Source of the DNA: Streptomyces sp. NBC_00341
Lineage (GTDB): Bacteria; Actinomycetota; Actinomycetes; Streptomycetales; Streptomycetaceae
Assembly (NCBI RefSeq): GCF_041435055.1
Contig: NZ_CP108002.1
Coordinates: 7,502,001-7,566,000, forward strand
Direction: 5' to 3'
DNA: 64,000 nucleotides
A model generated the notes under the pieces. It ran no database searches and had not been told where the DNA came from. It saw only the letters and a program-made list of their open reading frames with translations. The position numbers were made by a program, and so were the translations under genes. Shown here piece by piece: positions 7,117-16,100 of this stretch; position 1 is the first letter of the stretch; every line of letters starts with the position of its first letter.

Positions 7117-9408
7117 GTGCTCAGATCCGTCCGAAGAAGACCCGCCACCCCCGGAAGACCCACGACTTCCGCAAGCCCCGCCGGCAACCGGTCCGGACCC
7201 GCGCCGGCCCGTCGGCGGCGGGCGCTGACCTCGGTGCTGGTGGCCGGTGCGCTGGCCGGCTCCGTCCTGGCCGCAACCCCGGCCCCGGCCGCGGTCCGGG
7301 CCGCCACCGCCCCGGCCGCCGCCGCGCTGCCGACCGGCTGGGCCACCGTCGTCAACAGCGGCAGCGGCAAGTGCCTGGACGCCCGAGCCGCCGCGACCGT
7401 CAACGGCACCGCCGTCCAGCAGTACACCTGCAACAGCTCCACCGCCCAGCAGTGGAGCCTGACCGCGACCAGCGGCGGCTATGTGCGCATCAACAACCGC
7501 AACGACGCCGGCCAGGCGGTGGACGTCACCGACGTCTCCACCGCCGACAGCGCCGCCGTCCAGCTCTGGACGTACAGCAACGGCGCCAACCAGCAGTGGC
7601 AGCCGGTCGACGAGGGCGGCGGCGCCTACCACTTCGTCAACCGCAACAGCGGCAAGTGCCTGGACGTGCCCGCCGCCTCGACGGCCGACAGCGTCCAGCT
7701 CGTCCAGTACACCTGCAACAACTCCGCCGCCCAGCGCTTCCAGGTCACCCCGGTGAGCACCGCGCCGGGCGATGTGGACCTGGGCCCCAACGTGGTGGTC
7801 TTCGATCCGTCGATGCCCTCCGCCACCATCCAGAGCCGGCTCGACTCGATCTTCCGGCAGCAGGAGACCAACCAGTTCGGCAACCAGCGCTACGCGGTGA
7901 TGTTCAAGCCGGGTACGTACAGCAACGACGTCAACGTGGGCTTCTACACCCAGGTCCTCGGGCTCGGGCAGTCGCCCGACTCGGTGACGATCAACGGCGC
8001 GGTCCACGCGGAGGCGGACTGGTTCCCGCCGAACAACGCCACCCAGAACTTCTGGCGCGGCGCGGAGAACCTCTCGGTGAACCCGACCGGCGGCACCGAC
8101 CGCTGGGCCGTCTCCCAGGCCGCCCCGTACCGGCGGATGCACGTGCGCGGCAATCTGGCCCTGGACGACGGCGGCTGGGCCAGCGGCGGCTTCATGGCCG
8201 ACACCAAGATCGACGGCCAGGTGCGGTCCGGCACGCAGCAGCAGTGGCTCACCCGCGACTCCACGCTCGGCGGCTGGACCGGCTCCAACTGGAACATGGT
8301 CTTCGTCGGCAGCCAGGGCGTCCCGGCCACCAGCTTCCCCAACCCGCCCTACACCACGGTGAACCAGGCACCCGTGGTCCGCGAGAAGCCCTTTCTGTAC
8401 GTGGACGGCAACGGCGCCTACCAGGTGTTCGTTCCGGCCGTCCGGACCAACGCCTCGGGCACCACCTGGGCGGGCGGCAACGCCGCGGGCACCTCGGTCG
8501 GCATGGACAAGTTCTTCGTCGTGAAGGCCGGAGCCACCGCCGCGCAGATCAACGCCGCGCTGGCCGAGGGGAAGAACCTGCTGGTCACCCCGGGCGTCTA
8601 CCACCTCGACCAGACGCTGAAGGTGACCAGGCCCGACACCGTCGTGCTGGGGCTCGGCCTCGCCACGTTCATCCCGGACAACGGGGTCACCGCGATGACG
8701 GTGGCCGATGTCGACGGGGTCAAGGTCGCCGGCATCCTCCTCGACGCCGGAACCACCAACTCCGCGACCCTGATGGAGGTCGGCCCGGCCGGATCCTCGG
8801 CCTCGCACGCGGCGAACCCGACCTCGCTGCACGACGTCTTCTTCCGGGTCGGCGGCGCCGCCGTGGGCCGGGCGACCACCAGCCTGGTGGTCAACAGCGA
8901 CCACGTCATCGGCGACCACATGTGGATCTGGCGCGGCGACCACGGCAGCGGCATCGGCTGGAACAGCAACAAGGCGGACACCGGCCTCGTCGTCAACGGT
9001 GACGACGTGACGATGTACGGGCTCTTCGTCGAGCACTACCAGAAGCACCAGACGATCTGGAACGGCAACGGCGGGCGCACGTACTTCTACCAGAACGAGA
9101 TGCCCTACGACGTGCCCGACCAGGCGTCCTGGATGAACGGCTCCACCCAGGGCTACGCCGCCTACAAGGTCGCGGACTCCGTCACCAGCCACCAGGCGTA
9201 CGGGCTCGGCAGCTACTGCTTCTTCAGCTCGAACCCGGGCGTGACCGCGGAGCACGCCTTCGAGGTGCCGAACAACCCGAACGTCCGGTTCCAGAGCATG
9301 GTGACCGTCTCGCTCGGCGGCACCGGGACCATCCGGCACATCATCAACGGGCGGGGCGGCCCCTCCAACTCCTCCTCCAACGTGGCGAACCTCGTCAGCC
9401 AGCCCTGA
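7117..9408 (+). CDS. Secreted CBM13 plus right-handed beta-helix protein
   Basis: A 763-residue exported protein starting at GTG 7117 behind AGGAGA. A long basic N region (RRPATPGRP...ARRRR) precedes a hydrophobic export segment. Then comes a ricin-type CBM13 module (~65-215) with three GKCLD/QQW-type repeats, and a large region (~220-763) that looks like a pectate-lyase-type parallel beta helix. Homologues are usually labelled by weak hits (adenylyl cyclase, coagulation-factor domain), labels I do not trust. A GH55-like exo-beta-1,3-glucanase or another glycan-active fold is possible. It follows the GH18 gene by 50 bp and may be cotranscribed; a hairpin follows it. Confidence 0.7.
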   Translation: MLRSVRRRPATPGRPTTSASPAGNRSGPAPARRRRALTSVLVAGALAGSVLAATPAPAAVRAATAPAAAALPTGWATVVNSGSGKCLDARAAATVNGTAVQQYTCNSSTAQQWSLTATSGGYVRINNRNDAGQAVDVTDVSTADSAAVQLWTYSNGANQQWQPVDEGGGAYHFVNRNSGKCLDVPAASTADSVQLVQYTCNNSAAQRFQVTPVSTAPGDVDLGPNVVVFDPSMPSATIQSRLDSIFRQQETNQFGNQRYAVMFKPGTYSNDVNVGFYTQVLGLGQSPDSVTINGAVHAEADWFPPNNATQNFWRGAENLSVNPTGGTDRWAVSQAAPYRRMHVRGNLALDDGGWASGGFMADTKIDGQVRSGTQQQWLTRDSTLGGWTGSNWNMVFVGSQGVPATSFPNPPYTTVNQAPVVREKPFLYVDGNGAYQVFVPAVRTNASGTTWAGGNAAGTSVGMDKFFVVKAGATAAQINAALAEGKNLLVTPGVYHLDQTLKVTRPDTVVLGLGLATFIPDNGVTAMTVADVDGVKVAGILLDAGTTNSATLMEVGPAGSSASHAANPTSLHDVFFRVGGAAVGRATTSLVVNSDHVIGDHMWIWRGDHGSGIGWNSNKADTGLVVNGDDVTMYGLFVEHYQKHQTIWNGNGGRTYFYQNEMPYDVPDQASWMNGSTQGYAAYKVADSVTSHQAYGLGSYCFFSSNPGVTAEHAFEVPNNPNVRFQSMVTVSLGGTGTIRHIINGRGGPSNSSSNVANLVSQP

Positions 9409-9447
9409 CCCGACCCCGACAGTTCCGTGCGACGTCCTCATGACACA

Positions 9448-9483
9448 CCGGGCCGGATCCGGACACCACCGGATCCGGCCCGG
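9448..9483. terminator. Hairpin after the beta-helix gene
   Basis: A perfect 15-bp inverted repeat (CCGGGCCGGATCCGG at 9448-9462, complement at 9469-9483) with a 6-nt loop. It probably ends or attenuates the GH16-GH18-beta-helix transcript before the ThuA-like gene. Confidence 0.7.
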
Positions 9484-9513
9484 CCCCCCACCGGTTCGGA
9501 ACGGACGATTCCA

Positions 9514-10392
9514 ATGAACACCCACACCACCAGGCCGAAAGCCCGGTCCCGCGGCGGCATCGGCCGCCTGCTCCTGCGGCTGCTCCTGCTGCCGGCGCTC
9601 CTGCTCGGACTCACCGCCGCCCCCGCCCACTCGGCGGCGAAGGCGCCCGCCTTCAAAGTGATCGCCTTCTACAACGGCACCTGGGACGCGGCGCACATCA
9701 GCTTCGTCCAGGAGGCCAACCGCTGGTTCCCCACCACCGCGGCGGCCAACAACTTCTCGTACACCTCCACCAACGACTGGTCCCGGCTGGACGGCATCAC
9801 CCGGGACGAGTACCAGGTCGTCCTGTTCCTCGACGACGCCCCGCAGACCGCGTCCCAGCGCTCCGGATTCGAGCGGTACATGCGCTCCGGCGGCGCCTGG
9901 ATGGGCTTCCACGTCTCCGCGTTCACCACGGAGGCCCAGAACTGGCCCTGGTACTACGACCAGTTCCTCGGCAGCGGCGACTTCAGGTCGAACACCTGGG
10001 GCCCGACCACCTCCGTGCTGCGCACCGAGGACCGGACCCACCCCGCCACCACGGGCCTGCCCGCCACCTTCACCTCGTCGGTCAGCGAGTGGTACTCCTG
10101 GTCGAACAACCTGCGGGACAACCCGGACATCAAGGTCCTCGCCTCCGTCGACCCGGTCAGCTTCCCGCTGGGCACGGACCCCAACCAGTCCTGGTACAGC
10201 GGGGACTACCCGATCCTGTGGACCAACACCGGCTACCGGATGCTGTACGCCAACTTCGGCCACAACGCCATGGACTACGGCTCCGGCACCACCCTGTCCT
10301 CGACCTTCGCGAGTGAGACCCAGAACCGGTTCGTCGTGGACGGGCTGAAGTGGCTGGGCGGCGCGTCCGCGAACGGAGGCGCCCGGCCCTGA
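9514..10392 (+). CDS. Secreted ThuA-like domain protein
   Basis: A 292-residue protein with an export signal (basic start, then LLLRLLLLPALLLGLTAAPAHSA) and a single ThuA-like class-I glutamine-amidotransferase-fold domain. Typical elements are VIAFYNGTWDAAH, a mid-domain GGAWMGFH loop and the C-terminal PILWTNTGYRMLYANFGHN segment. ThuA-like domains are associated with sugar utilisation (ThuA oxidises trehalose to 3-keto-trehalose), but extracellular versions have no established reaction. Ribosome binding at ATG 9514 is weak. Its stop abuts the convergent cynR stop with no spacer. Confidence 0.75.
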   Translation: MNTHTTRPKARSRGGIGRLLLRLLLLPALLLGLTAAPAHSAAKAPAFKVIAFYNGTWDAAHISFVQEANRWFPTTAAANNFSYTSTNDWSRLDGITRDEYQVVLFLDDAPQTASQRSGFERYMRSGGAWMGFHVSAFTTEAQNWPWYYDQFLGSGDFRSNTWGPTTSVLRTEDRTHPATTGLPATFTSSVSEWYSWSNNLRDNPDIKVLASVDPVSFPLGTDPNQSWYSGDYPILWTNTGYRMLYANFGHNAMDYGSGTTLSSTFASETQNRFVVDGLKWLGGASANGGARP

Positions 10393-11325
10393 TCACCGCC
10401 CCGGCCCGCCCTCGGGCATCGGGGCGTCGAGGGTGTCGAGGGTCCGGACCCAGTCACGCGTGAGCCGGGTGAACTCCTGCGCCGCGGAGCTCTGATACGC
10501 GGCTTCGCGGCGCAGCAGCGTGACCGTGCGCGAGGGAAGGGCCGGGGTGAGGGGGACGGGGCTGAGGTGGGGGTGGTCGCGGGTGAGCGCGTCGGGCAGG
10601 ACCGTGGCCAGCGGGGTGCGCCGGACGATCTCGGTGAGGGCGCTGATGGAGTTGGCCTGCACCGCGACCGACGGCGTCGTGCGGTGGAGGGTGAAGTAGG
10701 CGTCGATGTGGCCGCGGGTCGCGAAGTCGCCGCTGAGCAGGGCGAGCGGCTGCCCGGTGAGGCTTGTCACCGGCAGGGCGCGGGTGCTCCCCGCGCGGGA
10801 GTGGCGGGGGCCGACGACAAGACTCAGGGTCTCGGTGAACAGCTCTGTGGCGGTGATGCCGGGCAGATGCGGGCCGTGGAAGGCGATGCCGAGATCGAGT
10901 GCGTCGGCCAGCAGCGCCGACTCGATGCGGTCCTGGGGCAGCTCCCTGACATCCAGCGTGATTCCCGGGTGGCGGGTGTGGAGCAGCTCCGCCAGCGGGC
11001 CGATGAGGTACGCCGTGAAAGTCGGTGTCATGGCCAGCCGCAGCGCGCCGCGGGACAGGTCCCGCACGTCGAGCACGGCGCGTTCCGCGGCGGCGAGGTC
11101 CTGGAGGGCGCGGCGGGCGTAGTGCGCGTACGACTCGCCCGCGTCGGTCAGCCGGACCGCGCGGCCGGAGCGGTCGAGCAACTGGACCCCGACCGCCCGC
11201 TCCAGCTGCTTGACCTGCTGGGACAGGGTGGGCTGGGAGATGTGCAGCTCCTCGGCCGCCCGGGTGAAGTTGGCGTGTTCCGCGACGGCGAGCAGATAGC
11301 GGAGATGACGTAGTTCCAGGGCCAT
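10393..11325 (-). CDS. cynR: LysR-family regulator of the cyanate genes
   Basis: A 310-residue LysR-type regulator with an N-terminal winged HTH (LRHLRYLLAVAEHANFTRAAEELHISQPTLSQQVKQLE) and a periplasmic-binding-protein-like effector domain (~90-300). It diverges from a carbonic anhydrase-cyanase pair, the classic CynR arrangement, so cyanate-responsive activation is inferred. A T-N11-A palindrome lies 11 bp upstream of its own start, consistent with autoregulation. Confidence 0.85.
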   Translation of the reverse strand: MALELRHLRYLLAVAEHANFTRAAEELHISQPTLSQQVKQLERAVGVQLLDRSGRAVRLTDAGESYAHYARRALQDLAAAERAVLDVRDLSRGALRLAMTPTFTAYLIGPLAELLHTRHPGITLDVRELPQDRIESALLADALDLGIAFHGPHLPGITATELFTETLSLVVGPRHSRAGSTRALPVTSLTGQPLALLSGDFATRGHIDAYFTLHRTTPSVAVQANSISALTEIVRRTPLATVLPDALTRDHPHLSPVPLTPALPSRTVTLLRREAAYQSSAAQEFTRLTRDWVRTLDTLDAPMPEGGPGR

Positions 11326-11335
11326 ACCTCACACC

Positions 11336-11350
11336 ATAGATCACATCTAT
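11336..11350. promoter_or_regulatory. CynR operator (T-N11-A palindrome)
   Basis: ATAGAT-CAC-ATCTAT is a perfect inverted repeat and contains the LysR-type T-N11-A pattern. It sits between cynR and cynT, about 30 bp upstream of a TATAGAT -10-like box at 11380. It is the obvious binding site for the adjacent LysR protein. Confidence 0.7.
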
Positions 11351-11448
11351 GACAGGTATGGATATTACGTCTTGGACACTATAGATACAGGTCATGCATG
11401 GTGGATCTCGTCAGCCCGACGGGCCGACAGCCACCGAAGGGAGTCACC

Positions 11449-12042
11449 GTGCACGACCTCGCAGCAGGCGTCGCGCGTTTCCGCCGGGATGTCTTCCCGG
11501 CAAAGGCGGAGCTCTTCGCCCGCCTGGCGGGCACGCACACGCCGACGACACTGTTCATCAGCTGCTCCGACGCCCGCGTGGTCCCCGAGCTGATCACCGG
11601 CAGCGAGCCGGGTGAGCTGTTCGTGATCCGGACCGCCGGCAATCTCGTCCCGGCCTACACCCCCGGCGCCGAGGGAGTGGCGGCGAGCATCGAGTACGCG
11701 GTGGCGGTCCTGGGCGTCACGGACATCGTCGTGTGCGGTCACTCCGCCTGCGGCGCCATGACGGCCCTGGCCGAGGGCCACGACCTGAGTGCCCTGCCGA
11801 CCGTCGCCGGCTGGCTGCGTCACGCGGACGCCTCCGTGGCCCGCGCCGCGGAGTCCGGGGTGGACGCGCTGGTCCGGGCCAACGTCCTCGCGCAGCTCGC
11901 CGGCCTGGCCACCCATCCCTCGGTGGCCAGGGCACTGGCGGCGCGGAAGGTGACGCTGCACGGCTGGGTCTACGACATTCCCACCGGCGCCGTCACCCGA
12001 CTCGACGCGTCCGGCGCCCCGGCACCGGCCGGGGTGTCCTGA
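11449..12042 (+). CDS. cynT: Beta-class carbonic anhydrase of the cyanate operon
   Basis: A 197-residue beta-carbonic anhydrase interconverting CO2 and bicarbonate. Zinc ligands C39, H98 and C101 are visible in SCSDARV and CGHSACGAM, with the D41-R43 dyad. The GTG at 11449 is chosen because GAAGGGAG lies seven bases upstream; an ATG at 11398 would add 17 residues without a ribosome site. It supplies the bicarbonate consumed by the cyanase encoded downstream and is probably activated by CynR. Confidence 0.88.
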   Translation: MHDLAAGVARFRRDVFPAKAELFARLAGTHTPTTLFISCSDARVVPELITGSEPGELFVIRTAGNLVPAYTPGAEGVAASIEYAVAVLGVTDIVVCGHSACGAMTALAEGHDLSALPTVAGWLRHADASVARAAESGVDALVRANVLAQLAGLATHPSVARALAARKVTLHGWVYDIPTGAVTRLDASGAPAPAGVS

Positions 12043-12164
12043 CCCGGGACAACCAAGCCCCTCCCGTTCCCCGGCTACCCCCGTCCCCGGCCCACTGTCC
12101 CGGGACGCCCCACGAGCCGCCGCCCCGGCCCCGGAGCGGCACTCCACGAAAGGACCCCACCGTC

Positions 12165-12635
12165 ATGGTGCACGCCCAGTTCGACAACACCGCCCGCCAG
12201 CAGCTCGCCATCACGGCCGTCGAGGCCAAGACGCGCAAGGACCTGTCCTGGCAGCAGATCGCCGACGCGGCGGGCTTCTCCGTCGCCTTCGTCACCGCCG
12301 CCGTGCTCGGCCAGCACGCGCTGCCCAAGCCCTCCGCCGAAGCGGTCGCGGAACTCCTCGGCCTGGACGAGGACGCGGTGATGCTGCTCCAGACCATCCC
12401 GACCCGCGGCTCCATCCCGGGCGGCATTCCCACCGACCCGACCATCTACCGGTTCCACGAGATGCTCCAGGTCTACGGCACCACCCTGAAGGCCCTGGTC
12501 CACGAGCAGTTCGGGGACGGCATCATCTCGGCGATCAACTTCCGGCTGGACGTGAAGAAGGTCGCGGACCCCGAGGGCGGCGAGCGCGCCGTCATCACCC
12601 TGGACGGCAAGTACCTGCCGACCAAGCCGTTCTGA
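12165..12635 (+). CDS. cynS: Cyanase (cyanate hydratase)
   Basis: Converts cyanate plus bicarbonate to ammonia and CO2. Its 156 residues are the exact family length. The catalytic triad falls at R96, E99 ([11 protein letters not shown]) and S122 (IISAINF), matching E. coli CynS numbering. The N-terminal domain is the expected five-helix region. It follows cynT by 122 bp with GAAAGGA before the ATG. The cluster detoxifies cyanate and yields assimilable nitrogen. Confidence 0.95.
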   Translation: MVHAQFDNTARQQLAITAVEAKTRKDLSWQQIADAAGFSVAFVTAAVLGQHALPKPSAEAVAELLGLDEDAVMLLQTIPTRGSIPGGIPTDPTIYRFHEMLQVYGTTLKALVHEQFGDGIISAINFRLDVKKVADPEGGERAVITLDGKYLPTKPF

Positions 12636-12688
12636 GCAGCCCCGCCTCCGCGTACCCCCACACTCACCGCACCACCCCGAGGACCCCC

Positions 12689-13186
12689 ATGGACTTCGCG
12701 CAGCGCACCATCGACATCGCCCGCCGCAACGTCGCGGAGGGCGGCCGCCCCTTCGCCACCGTCATCGTCAAGGACGGCGAGATCCTGGCCGAGAGCCCGA
12801 ACCGGGTCGCCCAGACCAACGACCCGACCGCCCACGCGGAGATCCTCGCCATCCGCGAGGCCTGCACGAAGCTGGGCACCGAGCACCTGACCGGCACCAC
12901 CATCTACGTACTCGCCCACCCCTGCCCGATGTGCCTGGGCTCCCTGTACTACTGCTCGCCGGACGAGGTCGTCTTCCTCACCACCCGGGACGCCTACGAG
13001 CCGTACTACGTGGACGACCGCAAGTACTTCGAACTCGACTCCTTCTACGGTGAGTTCGCCAAGAACTGGGACGAGCGCCGGCTGCCGATGACACACACGC
13101 CCCACGAAGGGGCGACCGAGGTCTACCGGCTCTGGCAGGAGGGCAACGGCGGCGAGCGCCGGGTGCCGGGCGCTCCCACCGCCTGA
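12689..13186 (+). CDS. Nucleoside/base deaminase, CDA fold
   Basis: A 165-residue zinc deaminase of the cytidine/deoxycytidylate superfamily. H49-A-E51 and C79-P-M-C82 form the zinc and proton-shuttle site. The C-terminal aromatic segment (YEPYYVDDRKYFELDSFYGEF) is longer than in tRNA adenosine deaminases and is nearer to guanine or nucleoside deaminases. It lies 53 bp after cynS with GAGGA before the ATG, so it is likely in the cyanate operon. A link to nitrogen salvage is inferred; the true substrate is unknown. Confidence 0.8.
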   Translation: MDFAQRTIDIARRNVAEGGRPFATVIVKDGEILAESPNRVAQTNDPTAHAEILAIREACTKLGTEHLTGTTIYVLAHPCPMCLGSLYYCSPDEVVFLTTRDAYEPYYVDDRKYFELDSFYGEFAKNWDERRLPMTHTPHEGATEVYRLWQEGNGGERRVPGAPTA

Positions 13187-13221
13187 ACGTCCGGCGGTCG
13201 GGTCCCACCGCCTGACCGTCC
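13174..13221 (+). repeat. 19-bp direct repeat across the deaminase stop codon
   Basis: TCCCACCGCCTGAACGTCC at 13174-13192 includes the stop codon and recurs with one change at 13203-13221. Confidence 0.7.
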
Positions 13222-13284
13222 ACCGGCCCGACGGCACACCGATGGGCGCGTGCGGTGCGGCCCGTTCCGGGGAAGGCGAAGGTC

Positions 13285-13659
13285 ATGACGACATCGCTCG
13301 GTGCATTTGTCCTCGGTACTCCGGACCCGCCCGCCCTCGCCGACTTCTACCGCGCCCTGCTGGGCTGGGAGGAGGTCGAGCGGGGTGCGGAGTGGGTCCG
13401 GCTGCGGTCCCTCGAACAGGAGCGGCCTGGCCTGAGCTTCCAGCTGGAGGCCGACCACACCGCTCCCGTATGGCCGCCACGACCGGGTACCCAGCAGATG
13501 CAGGCACACCTGGACGTGCAGGTCGACGACCTGGACGTGGAGACCGCTCGGGCCTGCGCGCTGGGTGCGACGGTCGAGGAACACCAGCCGGAGGACGACG
13601 TGCGGGTCCTCCGCGACCCGCACGGTCACCTGTTCTGCCTCTTCCTTCCGGGAGCGTGA
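13285..13659 (+). CDS. VOC-family (glyoxalase-like) protein
   Basis: A 124-residue protein with the paired beta-alpha-beta-beta-beta modules of the vicinal oxygen chelate fold. The first strand and helix read LGAFVLGTPDPPALADFYRALLGWEE; the second half carries DVQVDDLDVETARACALGATV and ends DPHGHLFCLFL. A lone metal-binding VOC protein of this size may be a dioxygenase, a resistance protein or a regulator accessory; nothing here decides. The ATG at 13285 follows GGGGAAGGCGAAGG. Confidence 0.75.
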   Translation: MTTSLGAFVLGTPDPPALADFYRALLGWEEVERGAEWVRLRSLEQERPGLSFQLEADHTAPVWPPRPGTQQMQAHLDVQVDDLDVETARACALGATVEEHQPEDDVRVLRDPHGHLFCLFLPGA

Positions 13660-13828
13660 GCGGCGTTCACGACCCGGCCGACCCTCCAGGGCGCCTGAGG
13701 CGCCGACCACCGGTTGGACTTCCCGTACGACCTGTTGGAGGTTCACCGCGAAGCCGTACGAAATCCTTCCCCGCGCCACCCGGCTTGATTAGCTTCCCGG
13801 CTGTACGACAGAACTCGGGAGGCTCAAC

Positions 13829-15949
13829 TTGACCACGGACATTTCACGGCGACGGCTCTTCGCGCTCGGCGGCGGTGCGCTCGGCGCTGCGGCGGCGGGG
13901 TCGCTGCTGCCGCCCTCGCTGCAGGCCGCGATAGCCGCGCAGCCGGCACATGCGGCGGGGTCCGGAGGCCGTGACGGGCTCGGAGCCATCAAGCACGTGG
14001 TGATCCTGATGCAGGAGAACCGTTCCTTCGACCACTACTTCGGGACGCTCCGGGGCGTACGCGGCTTCGGCGACCGCAACGCCGTCGAGCTGCCTTCCGG
14101 CAGGCCCGTCTTCGAGCAGCCGGGCCCGCTGGGCACCAGCGTGCTGCCGTTCCCGGTGCGCGGTGCCGCCGAGACGCAGAAGAAGGACCTCCAGTACATC
14201 GGTGCTCTCGACCACTCCTGGAGCGGCGGCGGCAAGGCGTGGGCCGGCGGGTGGATGAACGGCTGGGTATCCGCCAAGACGGCCGCCACCATGGCCTACT
14301 ACGACCGCCGTGACATCCCGCTGCACTACGAGCTGGCCGACACCTTCACGGTCTGCGACGCCTACCACTCCTCCATCCACTCCTCGACCAGCCCCAACCG
14401 CAACCACCTGTGGAGCGGGAAGACGGGCAACGAGCCGAATGGCAAGCGCGCCGTCGGCAACGACGCGTACGACGAGGGCACCCACCCCGGGTACGACTGG
14501 GGCACCTACACGGAGCGGCTGGAGAAGGCCGGGCGCAGCTGGCGCACGTACACCGAGTGGGAGAACTTCACCGACAACCAGATCGAGTTCTTCGCCACCT
14601 TCAAGGCCGTCGCCCGCAAGGTGCTGGCGAAGACCGGCGGGCACACGTACATGGAGTCGTTCTACTCCGCCGTGCGGGACGCGGACGCGGCCGGGCGGGA
14701 GCGGCTGTTCGGCCTGCTGGAGGAGGGTGTCGCCACCCTGGACAAGGCCGAACGCCGTCTCTTCGAGCGGGCGTTGCGCCGGGTGGAGACCGGAACGCTG
14801 GCCGACGAGTTCGCCAAGGACGTGGCGGCGGGCACGCTGCCGGAGGTCTCCTATCTGGTGCCCTCCGCCGTCGACTCGGAGCACCCGAGCGTCTCCTCGC
14901 CGGTCCACAGCGCGACGATCGTCTACAAGGTCCTGGACGCGCTGGGCAAGCACCCCGACGTGTGGCGGCACACCGCCGTCATCATCAACTACGACGAGAA
15001 CGACGGCTTCTTCGACCACGTGCCGCCACCGGTCGCCTCGCCAGAGGTGACCGAGGAGCAGTGGGAGGGCAAGCCCACCGGTCTCGGCATGCGAGTGCCG
15101 ATGCTCGTCGTGTCGCCATGGACCATCGGCGGCTACGTCTGCTCCGAGGTCTTCGACCACACCTCCGTGATCCGCTTCCTGGAGCGCTGGACCGGGGTGA
15201 AGGAACCGAACATCGGCGACTGGCGCCGCACGGTCACCGGCGACCTGACCTCTGCTTTCGACTTCTCGCGAGCACGTCGCCGACCTGAGACGGAGCGGCC
15301 GGGCGCCATTCCGCCGTTCAGTGGCCGCTGGTCGCCGATCCCGCCGCTCGTGCAGCACATGCCCGTGCAGGAGCCGGGTACGCGTCCGGCCCGTGCACTG
15401 CCCTACCAGCCGGACGCGCAGGCGAAGGCGGTGGATGGCGCGGTGCGGGTGGCCCTCAGCAACACGGGGCGCTCGTCGGCGCACTTCGTGCTGTATCCGT
15501 ACGCGGGCGAGTTCCCCGTACCGCAGCACCGGGACGTGAAGGGCACGACGCAGTGGACGGTGCCCGTCACCGGCCCGGCGTACCGGTTCACGGTGACGGG
15601 GCCGAACGGCTTCCGCCGCGAGTTCGCCGGGTCGGCGAAGGACGGTGCTCCGGCCGAGGTCGCGTCGCGGGTCGACGCCCGTGAGCGCGACCTGCATCTC
15701 ACGCTGCGCAACACGGGGCGGACGGCGCTCACCTTCAGGGTGCGGCCGCGGGGATACGTCGAAGAGGCGGACCTGCGCGACTGGACCAGGACCGTCAAGG
15801 TCAAGCCGGGGCGCAGCCGCACGGTGGTGCACTCGGCGGCCGACGCGCACGGCTGGTACGACCTGGACGTCACCGTCGACGGCGACGATGCCTTCCGGCG
15901 CCGGCTGATGGGGCACATCGAGAACGGCCGGGCGAGCGTCTCGGGCTGA
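13829..15949 (+). CDS. Tat-exported non-haemolytic phospholipase C
   Basis: A 706-residue phosphocholine-type phospholipase C. The N terminus (ISRRRLFALGGGALGAAAAG) is a textbook twin-arginine signal. The catalytic domain begins with KHVVILMQENRSFDHYFG and contains NYDENDGFFDHVPPP and PMLVVSPW. Two DUF756-type beta domains occupy the C-terminal ~200 residues (VALSNTGRSS, LTLRNTGRTA). The start is TTG with GGGAGG six bases upstream. It probably acts outside the cell on phospholipids for phosphate or lipid scavenging. It appears monocistronic. Confidence 0.9.
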   Translation: MTTDISRRRLFALGGGALGAAAAGSLLPPSLQAAIAAQPAHAAGSGGRDGLGAIKHVVILMQENRSFDHYFGTLRGVRGFGDRNAVELPSGRPVFEQPGPLGTSVLPFPVRGAAETQKKDLQYIGALDHSWSGGGKAWAGGWMNGWVSAKTAATMAYYDRRDIPLHYELADTFTVCDAYHSSIHSSTSPNRNHLWSGKTGNEPNGKRAVGNDAYDEGTHPGYDWGTYTERLEKAGRSWRTYTEWENFTDNQIEFFATFKAVARKVLAKTGGHTYMESFYSAVRDADAAGRERLFGLLEEGVATLDKAERRLFERALRRVETGTLADEFAKDVAAGTLPEVSYLVPSAVDSEHPSVSSPVHSATIVYKVLDALGKHPDVWRHTAVIINYDENDGFFDHVPPPVASPEVTEEQWEGKPTGLGMRVPMLVVSPWTIGGYVCSEVFDHTSVIRFLERWTGVKEPNIGDWRRTVTGDLTSAFDFSRARRRPETERPGAIPPFSGRWSPIPPLVQHMPVQEPGTRPARALPYQPDAQAKAVDGAVRVALSNTGRSSAHFVLYPYAGEFPVPQHRDVKGTTQWTVPVTGPAYRFTVTGPNGFRREFAGSAKDGAPAEVASRVDARERDLHLTLRNTGRTALTFRVRPRGYVEEADLRDWTRTVKVKPGRSRTVVHSAADAHGWYDLDVTVDGDDAFRRRLMGHIENGRASVSG

Positions 15950-16100
15950 CCCGGGGCCGGACGCCGTGGCGCCCCTCGCCTCCGGCGGCCCGCCGTTCCG
16001 GCGTCGGGCCGGCGAGCCGGTCGAGGAACAGCGTCACGGGTACCCTCGCTACCTGCAAGGCGACCGTCCGGCGCACGTAAACAGCGAGGTGCGAGTCCGT

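Noticed and set aside
7084..10263. A 1059-codon open frame on the minus strand
   Set aside because: Antisense to the beta-helix and ThuA genes, which have export signals, domains and codon bias; low-complexity Val/Gly/Arg translation only.
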